A stretch of DNA of 30,005 bases from Solirubrobacteraceae bacterium (GCA_017882405.1 JADGPO010000084.1:1-30005); one strand, 5' to 3'. Counted from the first letter of the stretch, positions 15,756 to 24,864 are shown. Translations and numbers: made by a program. The notes: a model not told the origin generated them from the sequence alone.

Positions 15756-15844
15756 GCCCAAGTCCTTTTAGTTTTTGTACTGGTTTGCCCCTACTAACTG
15801 TTCAAACTCTATCAAGCCCGGCAGTCGATAGCCACCTTGCCGTC

Positions 15845-16975
15845 CTACCCGCCCCCGCTCGCCGTCCCCGAGCCGCCGGAGTTGTGGGTGGGGGGGGAGC
15901 TCGGCGGGCTGGCCGTGCCGCCTGAGCCACCCGAAGCCTGACGCTGGACCGGTGCGGGCGCGGGTGTCGGCGAGGGAGCCGGCGCTGGCGACGGACTCGG
16001 AGCCGGACTCACCGGGGCGGAGGTGGTGGTGGGGGGCGCGGAAGTCGACGTCACGGGCGGCTGGGCAGCCGTGGAGGTAGTGGTCGGCGTGGTGGTCGCG
16101 ACTGTCACCACCGGCCTCGCGGCGGGTCGCCTGTGGACGACGACATGACGAGGCCTGCGCGCGTGGGCACGAGCGGCCGCGTGATGGCGATGGGCTCGCG
16201 GAGCAGCCGGCGTGGCGACCGAGGGCAGAATCTGCACGGACGCGTCGGACGCCGGCGACGCTGTGGCGTCGAGAGCCGGCCGGGGGTGCGGAGTGCCAGA
16301 TGAGCCCAGCGCAACCACGAGGGCTGCCAGCGTCGCGGCCGCTCCTGCCGCGACGAGGACGGATCGACGCCTGGTAAAGCGACGTTCGGGCGTCGGCGCG
16401 GTGCTCGGGCCCGGAGCGCGTCGGGCGAATGCGGCGCGCGTACGAGGCGTCGGCTCGGGTGGTGTGCCCCCCTGGGCGAGAAGGAACGCGAGATTGCACG
16501 CGCCGTCCGGGTCTCCGCGCGTCTCCGCACGCCGAAACGCCGCCTCGGCATCGTCGCGCCTGCCCTGCTCGGCCAGCAGCACTCCCAGGTTGCTGGCCGC
16601 GGCCGCATGCCCTCGCCGGTCGGCTCGCCAGTAGGCGGCCTCGGCGTCCTCCAGATGGCTACGCTCCTCCAGGAGCACTCCGAGATTGAACGCGCCATTG
16701 GCATCGCGGGCCCTGTCGGCGCGGCGGTAGGCGCGCTCGGCTCCTTCGAGATCGCCCCGCCCCTCCAAGAGGACGCCCAGGTTGCAGGCCGCCGCCGGGT
16801 GTCCGCCCCGCGCGGCCCGCGCGTAGGCTCCCTCCGCACCCGCGAGATCCCCGCGTTGCTCGAGCATTGCCGCGATCCTGAAGGCGCCCTCGACCGCGTC
16901 CCGATCCTCCTCGGGTCGGTAGGCGCCCCTGGCGATTCGCCGCAGCCCGTCGATGATTTCATTCGATGCCCCCAT
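15845..16975 (-). CDS. Sel1/TPR-repeat membrane protein with Pro/Thr-rich external tail
   Basis: 376 aa from ATG 16975. Residues about 30-170 form four repeats of about 36 residues (CNLGVLLEGRGDLEGAERAYRRA type), i.e. Sel1/TPR-like scaffolding. One membrane segment is at about 205-224, preceded by RRFTRRR, which predicts the repeats inside and the C-terminus outside. The outer 150 residues are His/Arg-rich and then Pro/Thr/Ser/Ala-rich, ending Gly/Ser-rich, as in wall-spanning tails. PelE and PelB of Gram-negative Pel systems also use TPRs; a scaffold role for the synthase here is inference. First gene of the likely operon with the kinase and GH114. No clear ribosome binding site. Confidence 0.8.
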   Translation of the reverse strand: MGASNEIIDGLRRIARGAYRPEEDRDAVEGAFRIAAMLEQRGDLAGAEGAYARAARGGHPAAACNLGVLLEGRGDLEGAERAYRRADRARDANGAFNLGVLLEERSHLEDAEAAYWRADRRGHAAAASNLGVLLAEQGRRDDAEAAFRRAETRGDPDGACNLAFLLAQGGTPPEPTPRTRAAFARRAPGPSTAPTPERRFTRRRSVLVAAGAAATLAALVVALGSSGTPHPRPALDATASPASDASVQILPSVATPAAPRAHRHHAAARAHARRPRHVVVHRRPAARPVVTVATTTPTTTSTAAQPPVTSTSAPPTTTSAPVSPAPSPSPAPAPSPTPAPAPVQRQASGGSGGTASPPSSPPTHNSGGSGTASGGG

Positions 16976-17073
16976 ACATGAAGCTTAGCCCAAAGGTGCG
17001 AGCTTTCGGGAGGTTCTGGTGAAGCGCCTCCCGGGAGGCCGCGGTACACGAGCGTCCCAGTCTCGCTACGGTG

Positions 17074-17089
17074 GTGAATCCGGGTTCAC
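17074..17089. promoter_or_regulatory. Near-palindrome GTGAATCCGGGTTCAC, candidate operator (copy 1)
   Basis: Exact reverse complement of the 16-mer at 18517-18532. One mismatched pair breaks a perfect palindrome. A TACGGT hexamer (17067-17072), -10-like, precedes it by one base. It lies in the divergent gap between the Sel1 gene and the second GH114 gene (16976-17248), which holds nothing else I recognise. Confidence 0.65.
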
Positions 17090-17248
17090 AAACCGCTGGG
17101 AAAGCTTCCTCTTGGGCCTGCTCTCGCGTCGTCTGCTGGGGGGAACCGACGATGCCACCGACCGGTTGGCCGGGCGAAACGCTGAGCGCCGCGACCCCGT
17201 GAGCCTCCGCCCGACGGCGCGCGCGTATCGACTCTATGCTCTGTCGCC

Positions 17249-18496
17249 TTGTTGGGCCGGTGGACAGGGATCCTCGCCCTTGTGGGCGCGTGCGTGCTGC
17301 TCTGCGCGGGTGGTGCGCAGGCGGCCGGCTGGTGGGATCCGCCGCAGCAGCTCACGTGGTACTGGCAGCTGATCGGGACGCCGGCGGTCGAGCCCGTGCA
17401 GGCCTCAGACGTCGACGGATTTGACACCAGTGCGTCGACCGTGGCGGCGTTTCATGCCCGTGGTCAGCACATGATCTGCTACGTGGACGTCGGAACGGCG
17501 GAGAACTGGCGATCCGATAACGCGAGCTTTCCAAGCTCGGTGCTCGGTGATCAGAACGGCTGGCCCGGTGAGCGCTGGGTTGACATCCGGCAGCTCTCGG
17601 TGCTGGAGCCGATCATGACCGCCCGGTTTCAGATGTGCCAGCAGAAGGGGTTCGACGCTGTGGAGCCCGACAACATGGACGGCTACGGCAACACCACCGG
17701 TTTCCCGCTGCAGGCTTCCGACCAGCTGACCTACGACAAGTGGATCGCCGCCGAGGTGCATTCGCTGGGGATGGCCGTGCTGCAGAAGAACGATTCCGAC
17801 CAGGCCTCCGCGCTGCAGCCCTTCTTTGACGGCGTGCTCGACGAGCAGTGCAACCAGTACAACTCGTGCTCCGCTTACCAGCCGTACGTGAGCGCCGGCA
17901 AGCCGGTGCTCAACGCGGAGTACGACACGTCGCTATCTCCGGGTTTCTGCGCGAGCGATGCGGCGAGCGGGATGATGGGGGCCCTGTACGCGCTCGCGCT
18001 GGACGGCTCGCTCTACACGCCGTGCTTCGGTCCGAGTACCACGACTCCCATCACCGGCCCACCGAGCGGGTCGACCGGCTCCGGTGGACCGCCGCCCGCT
18101 CAACCCGGCTCGGGCACGCGCCGACGAGCCAGCCTTGACCGGGTCGCGCCGCGCGTGCGCGTGCTCGGCGGCCACCTGACCCTCGTGCACGGCGCCGTCG
18201 GCGTGACGCTGGCCTGCCCGGGCGGACAGTCCTATTGCGCGGGCCGGCTCACGTTGCGCGCGCCGCGTCGATCGTCGACGGGGCGCCGGCGGGCCGCGGT
18301 CGAGCTGGGGGCGATGGCCTTCCGGGTCGGTGGCGGGAAGCGACGGACGTTCACGGTGAAGCTCGGCCGTCCCGCCGTGCGGCGGTTGCGATCCCGCGCC
18401 CCCGTGCAGGCTACGGTGACCGTCGCCGCGCACAACCGAGCCGGGCGCCACGCGACCATTCGCCGCCGGCTCGAGATCGTGCTCGGCACCCATTAG
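17249..18496 (+). CDS. Secreted GH114 family glycosidase with C-terminal beta module
   Basis: 415 aa. TTG 17249 gives a clean signal peptide (MLGRWTGILALVGACVLLCA..., cleavage near AQA); TTG 17252 is equivalent. The GH114 domain covers about residues 27-262 and is closely related to the protein at 13454-14302: MICYVDVGTAENW, NGWPGERWVDIRQLSVLEPIM, GFDAVEPDNMDGYGN, LQKNDSDQ, NAEYDT. A Gly/Pro/Ser/Thr linker (about 265-295) leads to a C-terminal module (about 300-415) with an LACPGGQSYCAGRLTL Cys pair, also seen in the proteins at 1-2894 and 28695-30005. Expected to hydrolyse galactosamine-rich polymer at the cell surface. A candidate operator lies 160 bases upstream. Confidence 0.87.
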   Translation: MLGRWTGILALVGACVLLCAGGAQAAGWWDPPQQLTWYWQLIGTPAVEPVQASDVDGFDTSASTVAAFHARGQHMICYVDVGTAENWRSDNASFPSSVLGDQNGWPGERWVDIRQLSVLEPIMTARFQMCQQKGFDAVEPDNMDGYGNTTGFPLQASDQLTYDKWIAAEVHSLGMAVLQKNDSDQASALQPFFDGVLDEQCNQYNSCSAYQPYVSAGKPVLNAEYDTSLSPGFCASDAASGMMGALYALALDGSLYTPCFGPSTTTPITGPPSGSTGSGGPPPAQPGSGTRRRASLDRVAPRVRVLGGHLTLVHGAVGVTLACPGGQSYCAGRLTLRAPRRSSTGRRRAAVELGAMAFRVGGGKRRTFTVKLGRPAVRRLRSRAPVQATVTVAAHNRAGRHATIRRRLEIVLGTH

Positions 18497-18516
18497 ACAC
18501 TCCGGGCGTATGCTGT

Positions 18517-18532
18517 GTGAACCCGGATTCAC
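18517..18532. promoter_or_regulatory. Near-palindrome GTGAACCCGGATTCAC, candidate operator (copy 2)
   Basis: It lies 21 bases before the aidB-like start and just after TATGCT (18509-18514), a -10-like hexamer, so a bound protein would block the promoter. The same 16-mer, inverted, is at 17074-17089. The TetR gene in this operon (20188) is the obvious candidate binder (inference). One-base extensions make it TGTGAA...TTCACA. Confidence 0.7.
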
Positions 18533-18553
18533 ACGCTCTCAACGGAGGCGGCA

Positions 18554-20188
18554 ATGGCCACGACTGAACTCGACGACCCGGCGCGCGAGGTGCGCAACCA
18601 GGCGCCCCCGCTGCAGCCCGCGGACCTGTTCGAGTCAGACCTGGCGCTGCGCGAGGGGCTTGAGCGCGAGGGCGGCGGTTGGGGGGCGGCGCTCGCCCAC
18701 GACACCGGGACGCTGGCCGGCAGCGTCGAGGCGCGCGAGCACAGCCTCCGCGCCGAGCGCAACGAGCCCCGGCTGACCACCCACGACCGCTACGGCAACC
18801 GCATCGACCAGGTCGAGCTCGACCCCTCGTGGCACTGGCTGCTGAGAGCGGCCGTGGAGCGCTCGATCCACAGCCTGCCGTGGCGTGACCCGCAGCCCGG
18901 TGCGCATGTCGTGCGCGCGGCGCTGTTCATGCTCTGGTCAAACGCCAACGACGGCGTCATGTGCCCGGTCTCGATGACCTACGCCGCGATCCCGGCGCTA
19001 CGAGACGGCTCACCGGAGCTGGCCGCCGAATGGGAGCCCCGGCTCACGCTCGCCGACTATGACCGCGGGGCGCTGGCCGGGATGGCGATGACCGAGCGCC
19101 AGGGCGGCTCCGACGTGCGTGCCAACATCACGCGCGCTGAGCCGGCCGGCGACGGCAGCTACGAGCTGCACGGCCACAAGTGGTTCTGCTCCTATCCGCC
19201 CTGTGACGTGTTCCTTGTGCTGGCGCAGGCGGCCGCCGGCCTCTCCTGCTTTCTCGTGCGGCGGGGTCCCGGGATGGAGTTCCAGCGGCTCAAGGACAAG
19301 CTCGGCACGCGCTCGCTGCCCTCCTCGGAGGTGGAGTTCTACGGCACTCAGGGCTGGCTGCTGGGCAAGGAGGGCCTAGGGGTGCCGACGATCATCCGGA
19401 TGGTCAACCACACCCGGCTTGACTGCCTGCTGGGCTCCACCACGAGCCTGCGGCGGGGCACGCTCGAAGCGATCCACCACGCGCGCCACCGGGCCGCCTT
19501 CGGCGCGCTGCTCGTCGACCAGCCGGCGATGCGCAACGTGCTCGCCGATCTGGCGATCGAGTCCGAGGCCGCGACCGTCGCCGCGCTGCGGGTCGCGCGC
19601 GGCTACGACGACCCCGGCGATTCGGATTTCCGGCGCTTTGCCACAGCGGTGATGAAGTACTGGGTATCCAAGCGGGCCGCGGCCCACGCCGCCGAGGCGC
19701 TGGAGTGCCTGGGCGGGAACGGGTTCGTGGAGGACTCCGGCCTGCCGCTGATCTACCGCGACGCGCCGCTGAACTCGATCTGGGAGGGCTCGGGCAACGT
19801 GGCTGCGCTCGACGTCCTGCGGGCGATCGCCAAGGAGCCGGCCGGACCGGCGGCATTCCTGGCCGAATGCGAGCTGGCCGCCGGCGCCGAGCCGCGCCTC
19901 GACATCCACCTGGCTCGCCTGAGGCGGCGCCTGCGCGAGGCCTTCGCCGGTGCGGCCGGCGGCGACTCGGAGCAGCGGCTGTACGACAGCCAGTTCCAGG
20001 CGCGGTCGTTGGTGGAGGACCTGGCGGTCGCCCTGCAGGCGTCGCTGCTGGTGCGCCACGCCCCACCGGCGGTCGCCGACGCGTTCTGCGCCGCCCGGCT
20101 GGATGGCCACGGCGGCCGTGTATACGGGACGCTGCCGCGCGGCGTCGACGCGGTCTCGATCATCGAGCGGGCGCTGCCGGCAGCGTGA
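18554..20188 (+). CDS. aidB: AidB-type acyl-CoA dehydrogenase
   Basis: 544 aa, about the length of AidB. ATG 18554 has GGAGG (18544-18548) 5 bases upstream. AidB-like opening (NQAPPLQPADLFESDLALREGLEREGG, split here by a tetramer interface helix in known members), THDRYGNRIDQVE, flavin-binding MAMTERQGGSDVR, and the C-terminal LNSIWEGSGNVAALDVLRA typical of the family. AidB proteins are FAD-containing and have been linked to alkylation response and isovaleryl-CoA oxidation; the true substrate is not certain. The operon with TetR and an enoyl-CoA hydratase favours acyl-CoA catabolism here. The stop overlaps the next ATG by one base. Confidence 0.85.
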   Translation: MATTELDDPAREVRNQAPPLQPADLFESDLALREGLEREGGGWGAALAHDTGTLAGSVEAREHSLRAERNEPRLTTHDRYGNRIDQVELDPSWHWLLRAAVERSIHSLPWRDPQPGAHVVRAALFMLWSNANDGVMCPVSMTYAAIPALRDGSPELAAEWEPRLTLADYDRGALAGMAMTERQGGSDVRANITRAEPAGDGSYELHGHKWFCSYPPCDVFLVLAQAAAGLSCFLVRRGPGMEFQRLKDKLGTRSLPSSEVEFYGTQGWLLGKEGLGVPTIIRMVNHTRLDCLLGSTTSLRRGTLEAIHHARHRAAFGALLVDQPAMRNVLADLAIESEAATVAALRVARGYDDPGDSDFRRFATAVMKYWVSKRAAAHAAEALECLGGNGFVEDSGLPLIYRDAPLNSIWEGSGNVAALDVLRAIAKEPAGPAAFLAECELAAGAEPRLDIHLARLRRRLREAFAGAAGGDSEQRLYDSQFQARSLVEDLAVALQASLLVRHAPPAVADAFCAARLDGHGGRVYGTLPRGVDAVSIIERALPAA

Positions 20189-20768
20189 TGGGCGTTGGGG
20201 CTGCCAGCACCCGCGAGCGCCTGCTGGCGGCCGCCCAGGAGCTGATCGAGGAGGGCGGGTACGGAGCCGCCTCCGTGGTCGCGATCGCCGATCGGGCCGG
20301 CGTCGCGGCCGGGACGCTGTACCGCCACTTCGCCTCCAAGGAGGAGCTGTTCGTGGAGGTGTTTCGCTCGGTCTGCTCACGTGAGGAGCGGGCGATGCGG
20401 ACCGCCAGCGCCGAGTCCGAGAAAGGGGCAGCCGAGTGGCTGGTCACCGTCCTGCGCACGTTCGCCCGCAGGGCACTCTCCAACCCCCGGCTGGCCTGGG
20501 CCCTGATCGCAGAACCGGTCGACCCGCGCGTGGACTCCGAGCGCCTCGCCTACCGGGCGCGCTACGCGGGGCTCATCGCCGAGGGCCTGCAGGCCGGGAT
20601 CGAGGCGGGGGAGCTGCCCGCCCAGGACGTCGGGCTGACGGCCGCGGCGCTTGTCGGCGGATGCGGCGAGGCGCTCGTCGGTCCTCTGGCGCCGCTCGCG
20701 TCCGACGACCGGGCGCCCGAGGAGATCGTCGAGGCCCTGGGCACGTTGGTACGCCGCGCGGTGGGATC

Positions 20769-20772
<4 letters not shown>
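20188..20772 (+). CDS. TetR-family transcriptional regulator
   Basis: 194 aa from ATG 20188 (TGATG junction with aidB). N-terminal helix-turn-helix is classic: TRERLLAAAQELIEEGGYGAASVVAIADRAGVAAGTLYRHFASKEELF. The C-terminal ligand domain (from about residue 75) has no named subfamily I can assign. As the middle gene of an acyl-CoA operon it probably represses its own operon in response to an acyl-CoA, acting at 18517-18532 and possibly 17074-17089 (inference). Confidence 0.92.
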
Positions 20773-21526
<754 letters not shown>

Positions 21527-21530
<4 letters not shown>

Positions 21531-22009
21531 GAGCGCGCCGCGGCCCAGCCAAGCAGCTGCGCCGTCTGCGCCGGCGTCAGCCCCACCGCCGGATCCGTCT
21601 GCACCAGGCTCGTCGGGCCCTCCCGCTCGGCGGCCCAAGCGTGGCAGGTGTCGTCGAACGCGTCGTCGACCCAGGCCAGGGCGCGGCGCGGACCGGCGAA
21701 CGCCTCGATCGAGGCGAGCTTCCAATGACGGGGCGGCGCGTCATCGCGCCGGGCGAACGTCAGATGGTGCAGACCCTTCGGCACCCCCAGGACGGCGGGC
21801 AGGACCTCGTCGGCCTTCTCCTCCCAACCGGTGCACCACACCAGCTCGAACGTCTGGCTCAGCTGGTGTAGGAAATCGGCCGCCGTGGTAGATAGGAAAT
21901 GCACGATCCCGTCGACGAGCTGGTAGCGACCGGCCGGCGGCGTTTTTACGTCGAAGCCGAACAGCGAGATCACGCCGTCGATGTCTAACAACAGCAATGG
22001 CTGCCACAT
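21527..22009 (-). CDS. HAD-like hydrolase
   Basis: 160 aa if started at ATG 22009 (MWQPLLLLDIDGV); the frame is open to about 22138, but that lead does not look conserved and no ribosome binding site marks either start. LLLLDIDGVI is HAD motif I with the D-x-D pair, ELVWCTGWEEKAD resembles the motif II region, and LAWVDDAFDD the motif IV acids. Small cap-less HAD phosphatase of unknown substrate. The gene ends tail-to-tail with the crotonase gene, sharing CTAG. Confidence 0.75.
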
Positions 22010-22187
22010 AAGTTTGATTAAGGTGCTCTCGGCAGGGTTGGGAGCAGTGAAGCCCTTGGTGACTTCGCGGGGCGTCCAGATCCAGGTGGACGTGGCCGCT
22101 CCCTGCTCAAGCCGCCGCTGGCGTGTGCCGAAAAGCACAGTAAGGCTAGTTCCGCCTTCCGTCGTTCCGATCTAGGACCTCCTCTTT

Positions 22188-23072
22188 ATGACTCTAATGC
22201 TCGGCATCGCGCTAGCGCTTGCCTGCGCCCTGACGACGAACGTTGGTTTCCTGTTCAAGCACCGCGGTGCCTGTGCGGCCCCCCCGGTCGACTTTCGCCA
22301 TCCGCTGCGCTCGGGAAAGGCACTGTTCTCCTCCAAGCTGTTCGCGCTGGGGATGCTGATCGCCTCCGGAGCATGGATCTTTCACGTCGGGGCGATGGCC
22401 GTTGCCCCGCTCTCGGTCGTGCAGTCGGTGCTCGCCGGGGGAGTCGTCCTGCTCGCCGTCATGGCCGAGCGGACCTTCGGGCTGCGCGTCTCGCGGCGTC
22501 AGTGGGCCGGGATCTCGTTGACCGCCGTCGGGCTGGTCCTGCTCGGACTGAGCCTCCCCGCCGTCCACGGCGCCCACTCGCGCTTCTCGGTCCCGGGCAT
22601 GATCGTCTTCGAAGCCGTCCTGCTGATCGCCGGCATGCTGATGATCATCGGTCCGCGGATCGGTGCTTCCAAGGAGCACCACGGCTTCATGCTCGGCGCC
22701 GCCTCGGGCCTGCTGTTCGGCGTCTCGGACGTCTCGATCAAGGCGATCTCCGGGATGGTCCACGCGCACGGCACGATCGGGCTCGTCAGCCCATGGGCTG
22801 CGGTGACGGTCGCCGCCTCGATCGCCGCCTTCTACGCCTCGGCCAAGGGCCTGCAGGACGGTGAGGCGGTCCCGGTGATCGCCGTCACGGGCACCGCGGC
22901 CAACGTCTCGGGCATCGTCGGCGGGATCATCGTGTTCGGCGACCCGATGTCGGGCCATCCGCTGGTCCTGGCCCTCGAGTGCTTCGCCTTCGCGATGGTC
23001 CTGGTCGCCGCCTGGCTGACCCCCGGCCCGGTTCGCGCCGCCAATTCCGGCGCCGTGGCTCCGGCCTTCTGA
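22188..23072 (+). CDS. DMT/EamA-like or NIPA-type membrane transporter
   Basis: 294 aa, ATG 22188, AGGA 10 bases upstream. About nine or ten hydrophobic segments from residue 1 to 285, beginning GIALALACALTTNVGFLFKHRG, with a duplicated arrangement typical of drug/metabolite transporters; the opening also resembles NIPA Mg2+ transporters. The substrate cannot be told. The gap before it (22010-22187) holds only a weak 5-bp hairpin at 22142-22158. Confidence 0.8.
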   Translation: MTLMLGIALALACALTTNVGFLFKHRGACAAPPVDFRHPLRSGKALFSSKLFALGMLIASGAWIFHVGAMAVAPLSVVQSVLAGGVVLLAVMAERTFGLRVSRRQWAGISLTAVGLVLLGLSLPAVHGAHSRFSVPGMIVFEAVLLIAGMLMIIGPRIGASKEHHGFMLGAASGLLFGVSDVSIKAISGMVHAHGTIGLVSPWAAVTVAASIAAFYASAKGLQDGEAVPVIAVTGTAANVSGIVGGIIVFGDPMSGHPLVLALECFAFAMVLVAAWLTPGPVRAANSGAVAPAF

Positions 23073-23100
23073 GCTCCCCCCGCGCTGTCACACTGAACGG

Positions 23101-23961
23101 GTGTCTGGCCCGCGCCCGCTGATCTCGGCCGCCGAGCTGATCGAGCGGCTGGACGGTGCCGACCGCCCCGCGCTGCTCGACGTCCGCTGGGAGCTGACCT
23201 CGGCCCCGCCCGCGCGGCGCGATCAGTACGAGCAGGGGCACATACCGGGCGCGGCGTTCGTCGACCTCGACCGGGAGCTGTCGGCTCCCCCGGGCCAGGG
23301 TGGCCGCCATCCGCTTCCCTCACGTGCGGACTTCGTCGCGGCGATGCGTCGCGCCGGCGTCTGGAACGATCGGCCGGTGGTCGTCTACGACGCCGCCAAC
23401 TCGCTGCCCGCGTCGCGTGCGTGGTGGCTTCTGCGCCACTACGGCCACCCCGACGTGCGGGTGCTGAACGGGGGTCTGGCGGCCTGGGCGGCCGCCGGCG
23501 GCCCGCCGGTCAGCGGCTCGGAGACGCCGCCCCCCGGAGACTTCTCAGGAGAGCCGGGGACGATGGCCGTGCTGGACGCCGGCGGCGCGGCCGGCCTGGC
23601 TCGAGCCGGCGTGTTGCTCGACGCCCGCGCCCCGGAGCGCTATCGCGGAGACGTGGAGCCGATGGACTCCGTCGCCGGCCACATCCCCGGCGCCCGCAAC
23701 CTGCCGATGTCCGCCCAGCTGCAGCCCACCGGACGGTTCCGCAATCCCGGCGAGCTGCGCGAGGGCTTTGCGCTTGCCGGCGCGACCGGGGAGATCGAGG
23801 TCGGGGCCTACTGCGGCTCGGGCATCACCGCGGCCCATACGGTGCTGGCGCTGGAGCTGGCCGGCCTGCGCGGCGCGCTGTATCCGGGCTCCTGGAGCGA
23901 GTGGGTCACCGACCCGCAGCGGCCGGTCGCCACGGGCTCGGCGCGCTGGCCTCCAGCATGA
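23101..23961 (+). CDS. Tandem-rhodanese sulfurtransferase (thiosulfate/3-mercaptopyruvate type)
   Basis: 286 aa, GTG 23101. Two rhodanese domains: the N-terminal, non-catalytic one (ALLDVRWEL, GHIPGAAFVDLD, VVVYDAANSLPASRAWWLL, with Asp in place of the active Cys) and the C-terminal catalytic one (LLDARAPERYRG, GHIPGARNLPM), with Cys238 in the loop YCGSGITA. CGSG-T/I-T loops are typical of 3-mercaptopyruvate sulfurtransferases. Transfers sulfane sulfur to a thiol or cyanide. The 3' end overlaps the opposing hydrolase by 56 bases. Confidence 0.9.
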   Translation: MSGPRPLISAAELIERLDGADRPALLDVRWELTSAPPARRDQYEQGHIPGAAFVDLDRELSAPPGQGGRHPLPSRADFVAAMRRAGVWNDRPVVVYDAANSLPASRAWWLLRHYGHPDVRVLNGGLAAWAAAGGPPVSGSETPPPGDFSGEPGTMAVLDAGGAAGLARAGVLLDARAPERYRGDVEPMDSVAGHIPGARNLPMSAQLQPTGRFRNPGELREGFALAGATGEIEVGAYCGSGITAAHTVLALELAGLRGALYPGSWSEWVTDPQRPVATGSARWPPA

Positions 23962-24718
23962 CCCGCGCCACGAGCTCGGGATCGTCGTAGGTCGGCAGGT
24001 GACCGCACGATGGCAGCGGCACGAACCGCGCCTGGGGGATCGCCTTCGCCGCGCGCCACAGCTGACGTGGCGGAAGCACCCGGTCGCGGTCGCCCCATGT
24101 GATCGTGACCGGGACCCTGATGCCCGTGCCGTCGCCGAAGTGGCCGTCGCCGATCGTGGGCAGCGTTTCGTCGAACCAAGGAGCGGCCGCCAGGGCCCGT
24201 AGATTGGCCGCTGCGTCGGCTGGCGTCATCCGGGTCGGGTGGGCGACGTACTGGCCGACCGCCAGGATCCGAGCCGCCGGCGGCCCCATGAGCGCATCGG
24301 CGCGCGGCGCCAAGCGTCGGGCCGCGCGCACCCCGCCCCAGAGGAGGCTGCGGCTCAGTGCCGACTCGCGCCGATTCGCGAAGCCCGCCGGGGAAATGCC
24401 GTTGGCCGAGCGCACTTTTGACCGCCGCGCCAACTCGAGCGCGATCAGGCCCCCGAGAGAGTTGCCGGCGACGTGTGGGCGTTCGACGCCGATCTCACCC
24501 AAGAACTCGCTTACCAGCGAGGTCAGCGACGCGGGTCCCGCGGGCGTGCCGGCCGGCGGCATCTCCGACCCGCCGAAGCCGGGGAGGTCCAGCGCGATCA
24601 CGTCCCGGTGGGCGACCAGGCGGTCCAGCACCGGCTCCCACATCTGCCACCGGCTCCCGATGCCATGGATCAGGACCAGCGGCTCGCCCGTGCCGTTCCG
24701 ATAATGGTTGAGCATCAT
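23906..24718 (-). CDS. Alpha/beta-fold hydrolase
   Basis: 270 aa from ATG 24718 (24715 also possible; an upstream TTG 24781 would overlap a candidate operator). LVLIHGIG oxyanion region, nucleophile Ser87 in GNSLGG, Asp in TWGDRDRVLP, His in CGHLPTYDDPE: a complete catalytic triad. No signal peptide. Substrate unknown; resembles esterase or meta-cleavage-type hydrolases. It ends inside the opposing sulfurtransferase gene. Confidence 0.88.
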   Translation of the reverse strand: MMLNHYRNGTGEPLVLIHGIGSRWQMWEPVLDRLVAHRDVIALDLPGFGGSEMPPAGTPAGPASLTSLVSEFLGEIGVERPHVAGNSLGGLIALELARRSKVRSANGISPAGFANRRESALSRSLLWGGVRAARRLAPRADALMGPPAARILAVGQYVAHPTRMTPADAAANLRALAAAPWFDETLPTIGDGHFGDGTGIRVPVTITWGDRDRVLPPRQLWRAAKAIPQARFVPLPSCGHLPTYDDPELVARVMLEASAPSPWRPAAAGR

Positions 24719-24765
24719 TTCAGGCGGCAAGCTACCGGATCCCGCGCTGCACGCCAGGTCGTACA

Positions 24766-24779
24766 GGTACAAACGTACC
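24766..24779. promoter_or_regulatory. GGTAC-N4-GTACC inverted repeat, candidate operator A
   Basis: GGTACAAACGTACC, perfect 5-bp arms, between the divergent hydrolase and aminotransferase genes. Its centre is 54 bases from that of the similar site at 24820. Confidence 0.45.
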
Positions 24780-24819
24780 AATTAGACATATGGGCGGATT
24801 GAGTTCGCATCCAAGCCCG

Positions 24820-24833
24820 GGTACGGTTGTACA
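24820..24833. promoter_or_regulatory. GGTAC-N4-GTACA inverted repeat, candidate operator B
   Basis: GGTACGGTTGTACA. On the reverse strand its 13-base core reads as operator A with one mismatch. It ends 31 bases before the aminotransferase start, so both sites suit control of that gene, perhaps by the PucR-family protein encoded next. Confidence 0.45.
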
Positions 24834-24864
24834 GAACGGCATACGAGCAATCTCGAGGAGACCC

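Noticed and set aside
22010..22138. N-terminal extension of the HAD protein
   Set aside because: The extra 43 residues precede HAD motif I, which is normally at the N-terminus, and look unlike coding sequence; not excluded, as no ribosome binding site settles it.
24782..24864. Upstream extension of the aminotransferase to 24790
   Set aside because: The ribosome binding site at 24855-24860 marks ATG 24865, and the extension overlaps candidate operator B.
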